Of a stretch of 50,674 nucleotides of DNA, positions 50,143 through 50,674 are shown piece by piece. The DNA is taken from contig JAJAYJ010000061.1 of assembly GCA_026786275.1 (NCBI GenBank), forward strand, positions 1-50,674, in the 5' to 3' direction. Made by a program: the position numbers and the translations under genes. The notes beneath the pieces are model-generated. The model was not told the DNA's origin. It searched no databases and saw nothing but the letters and a program-made list of their open reading frames with translations. How positions within the stretch are numbered: the stretch's first letter is position 1; each line of letters opens with the position of its first letter. The DNA comes from Nocardioides sp. GTDB taxonomy: Bacteria; Actinomycetota; Actinomycetes; Propionibacteriales; Nocardioidaceae.

Positions 50143-50674
50143 ATGCCCGAGACCGATCCCACTCTGGGTGACCTGCCCGCACCGGTCCGGCAGCGGCTCG
50201 TCTCCCTGGTCGCCGGCGCCCTGCCCGAGGTCGCCGTGCTGCCCGCGTCGTTGCGCCGGATCCGTGACTTCGCGCCCGCCCGACGGGCCCGCGCGGGCGC
50301 CGCGTCGATCGAGGGCGCGCTGCAGGACGCGGAGTTCCGCGTCCGGGCGGCCCTGGTGGTCCCGGCGCAGCCCGGGGTGGACGACCCGGTCACCGCGGCC
50401 GCGCTCGCCTGGCTGGGACGCGGTGACGGCTGGCTCGAGGACCTCGCGAAGGCCCTCGCCCTGGTCAGCGAGCACGAGGAGTCGAGCGGACGCGAGGACG
50501 AGCGGCTCGCCCGGCTCACCGTGCGGCTCGACCAGGCGGAGCGTGTGCTGCGCGAGGCGCGCGGGTCGCACCGCCAGCAGCTCGACGAGGCCCGGGCCGA
50601 GAACGCCCGGCTCCGGCGCACCCTCGGCCAGGAGAGACGCGCAGGGCGGGAGGCGCTCGAGGCCGCGACGTCCG
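50143..50674 (+). CDS. Hypothetical protein, possibly N-terminal part of a NYN-domain RNA-binding protein (truncated by window end)
   Basis: ATG 50143 after an AGGAGG-like RBS; frame open to the window end; coiled-coil C-terminal part; NYN assignment is from remembered family layout only. Confidence 0.6.
   Translation, partial: MPETDPTLGDLPAPVRQRLVSLVAGALPEVAVLPASLRRIRDFAPARRARAGAASIEGALQDAEFRVRAALVVPAQPGVDDPVTAAALAWLGRGDGWLEDLAKALALVSEHEESSGREDERLARLTVRLDQAERVLREARGSHRQQLDEARAENARLRRTLGQERRAGREALEAATS

Noticed and set aside
49958-50182. N-terminal extension of the DEDD exonuclease ORF
   Set aside because: R-rich translation, crosses a predicted promoter (TAGGTT-N7-GTG) and overlaps the divergent gene start.

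Overview
This 50.7 kb, high-GC window looks like the chromosome of a Nocardioides-type actinobacterium. I infer this from the gene families and order, not from any search. It holds about 49 supported protein genes and is mostly core or housekeeping DNA. From left to right: ribF (5'-truncated) and a membrane protein; a fructose PTS block (HPr, FruA IIABC, FruK, DeoR-type FruR) divergent from PTS Enzyme I; a Tat-exported molybdopterin oxidoreductase; rpsO, an Actino-pnp-type leader RNA and pnp; an M16 peptidase, a methyltransferase and dapB; an MDR zinc dehydrogenase divergent from a mannitol-type PTS IICBA; GNAT, aldo/keto reductase and EamA genes; a PspA-PspAA-HtpX-PspAB envelope-stress cluster; a GAF histidine kinase, nadA, GNAT and glycerate kinase; an ErpA/HesB protein, a PfkB kinase, and TusA-like plus NifS-like genes; the complete aa3 oxidase/bc1 locus (ctaC, ctaD, ctaF, qcrB, qcrA, qcrC, ctaE, ctaG) with an L,D-transpeptidase; a receiver protein and trpD; a four-gene glycosyltransferase/DUF2142/DUF2304 operon; an AsnC-type domain protein; a DEDD exonuclease/GIY-YIG protein; and the start of a probable NYN-type protein. 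I found no tRNA, rRNA, CRISPR array, IS element or prophage. The observations most worth a second look are: (1) a NifS-like protein, translationally coupled to a TusA-like protein, whose expected PLP lysine is Gln; (2) the mtl-type promoter, with a consensus -35/-10 and two perfect dyads; (3) a recurrent TANNNT-N6-8-start-codon architecture at about 14 genes, predicting leaderless transcripts; (4) the Psp cluster; (5) the structured rpsO-pnp intergenic RNA; and (6) an AzlC-like gene remnant. I did not find a clearly new multi-gene system.
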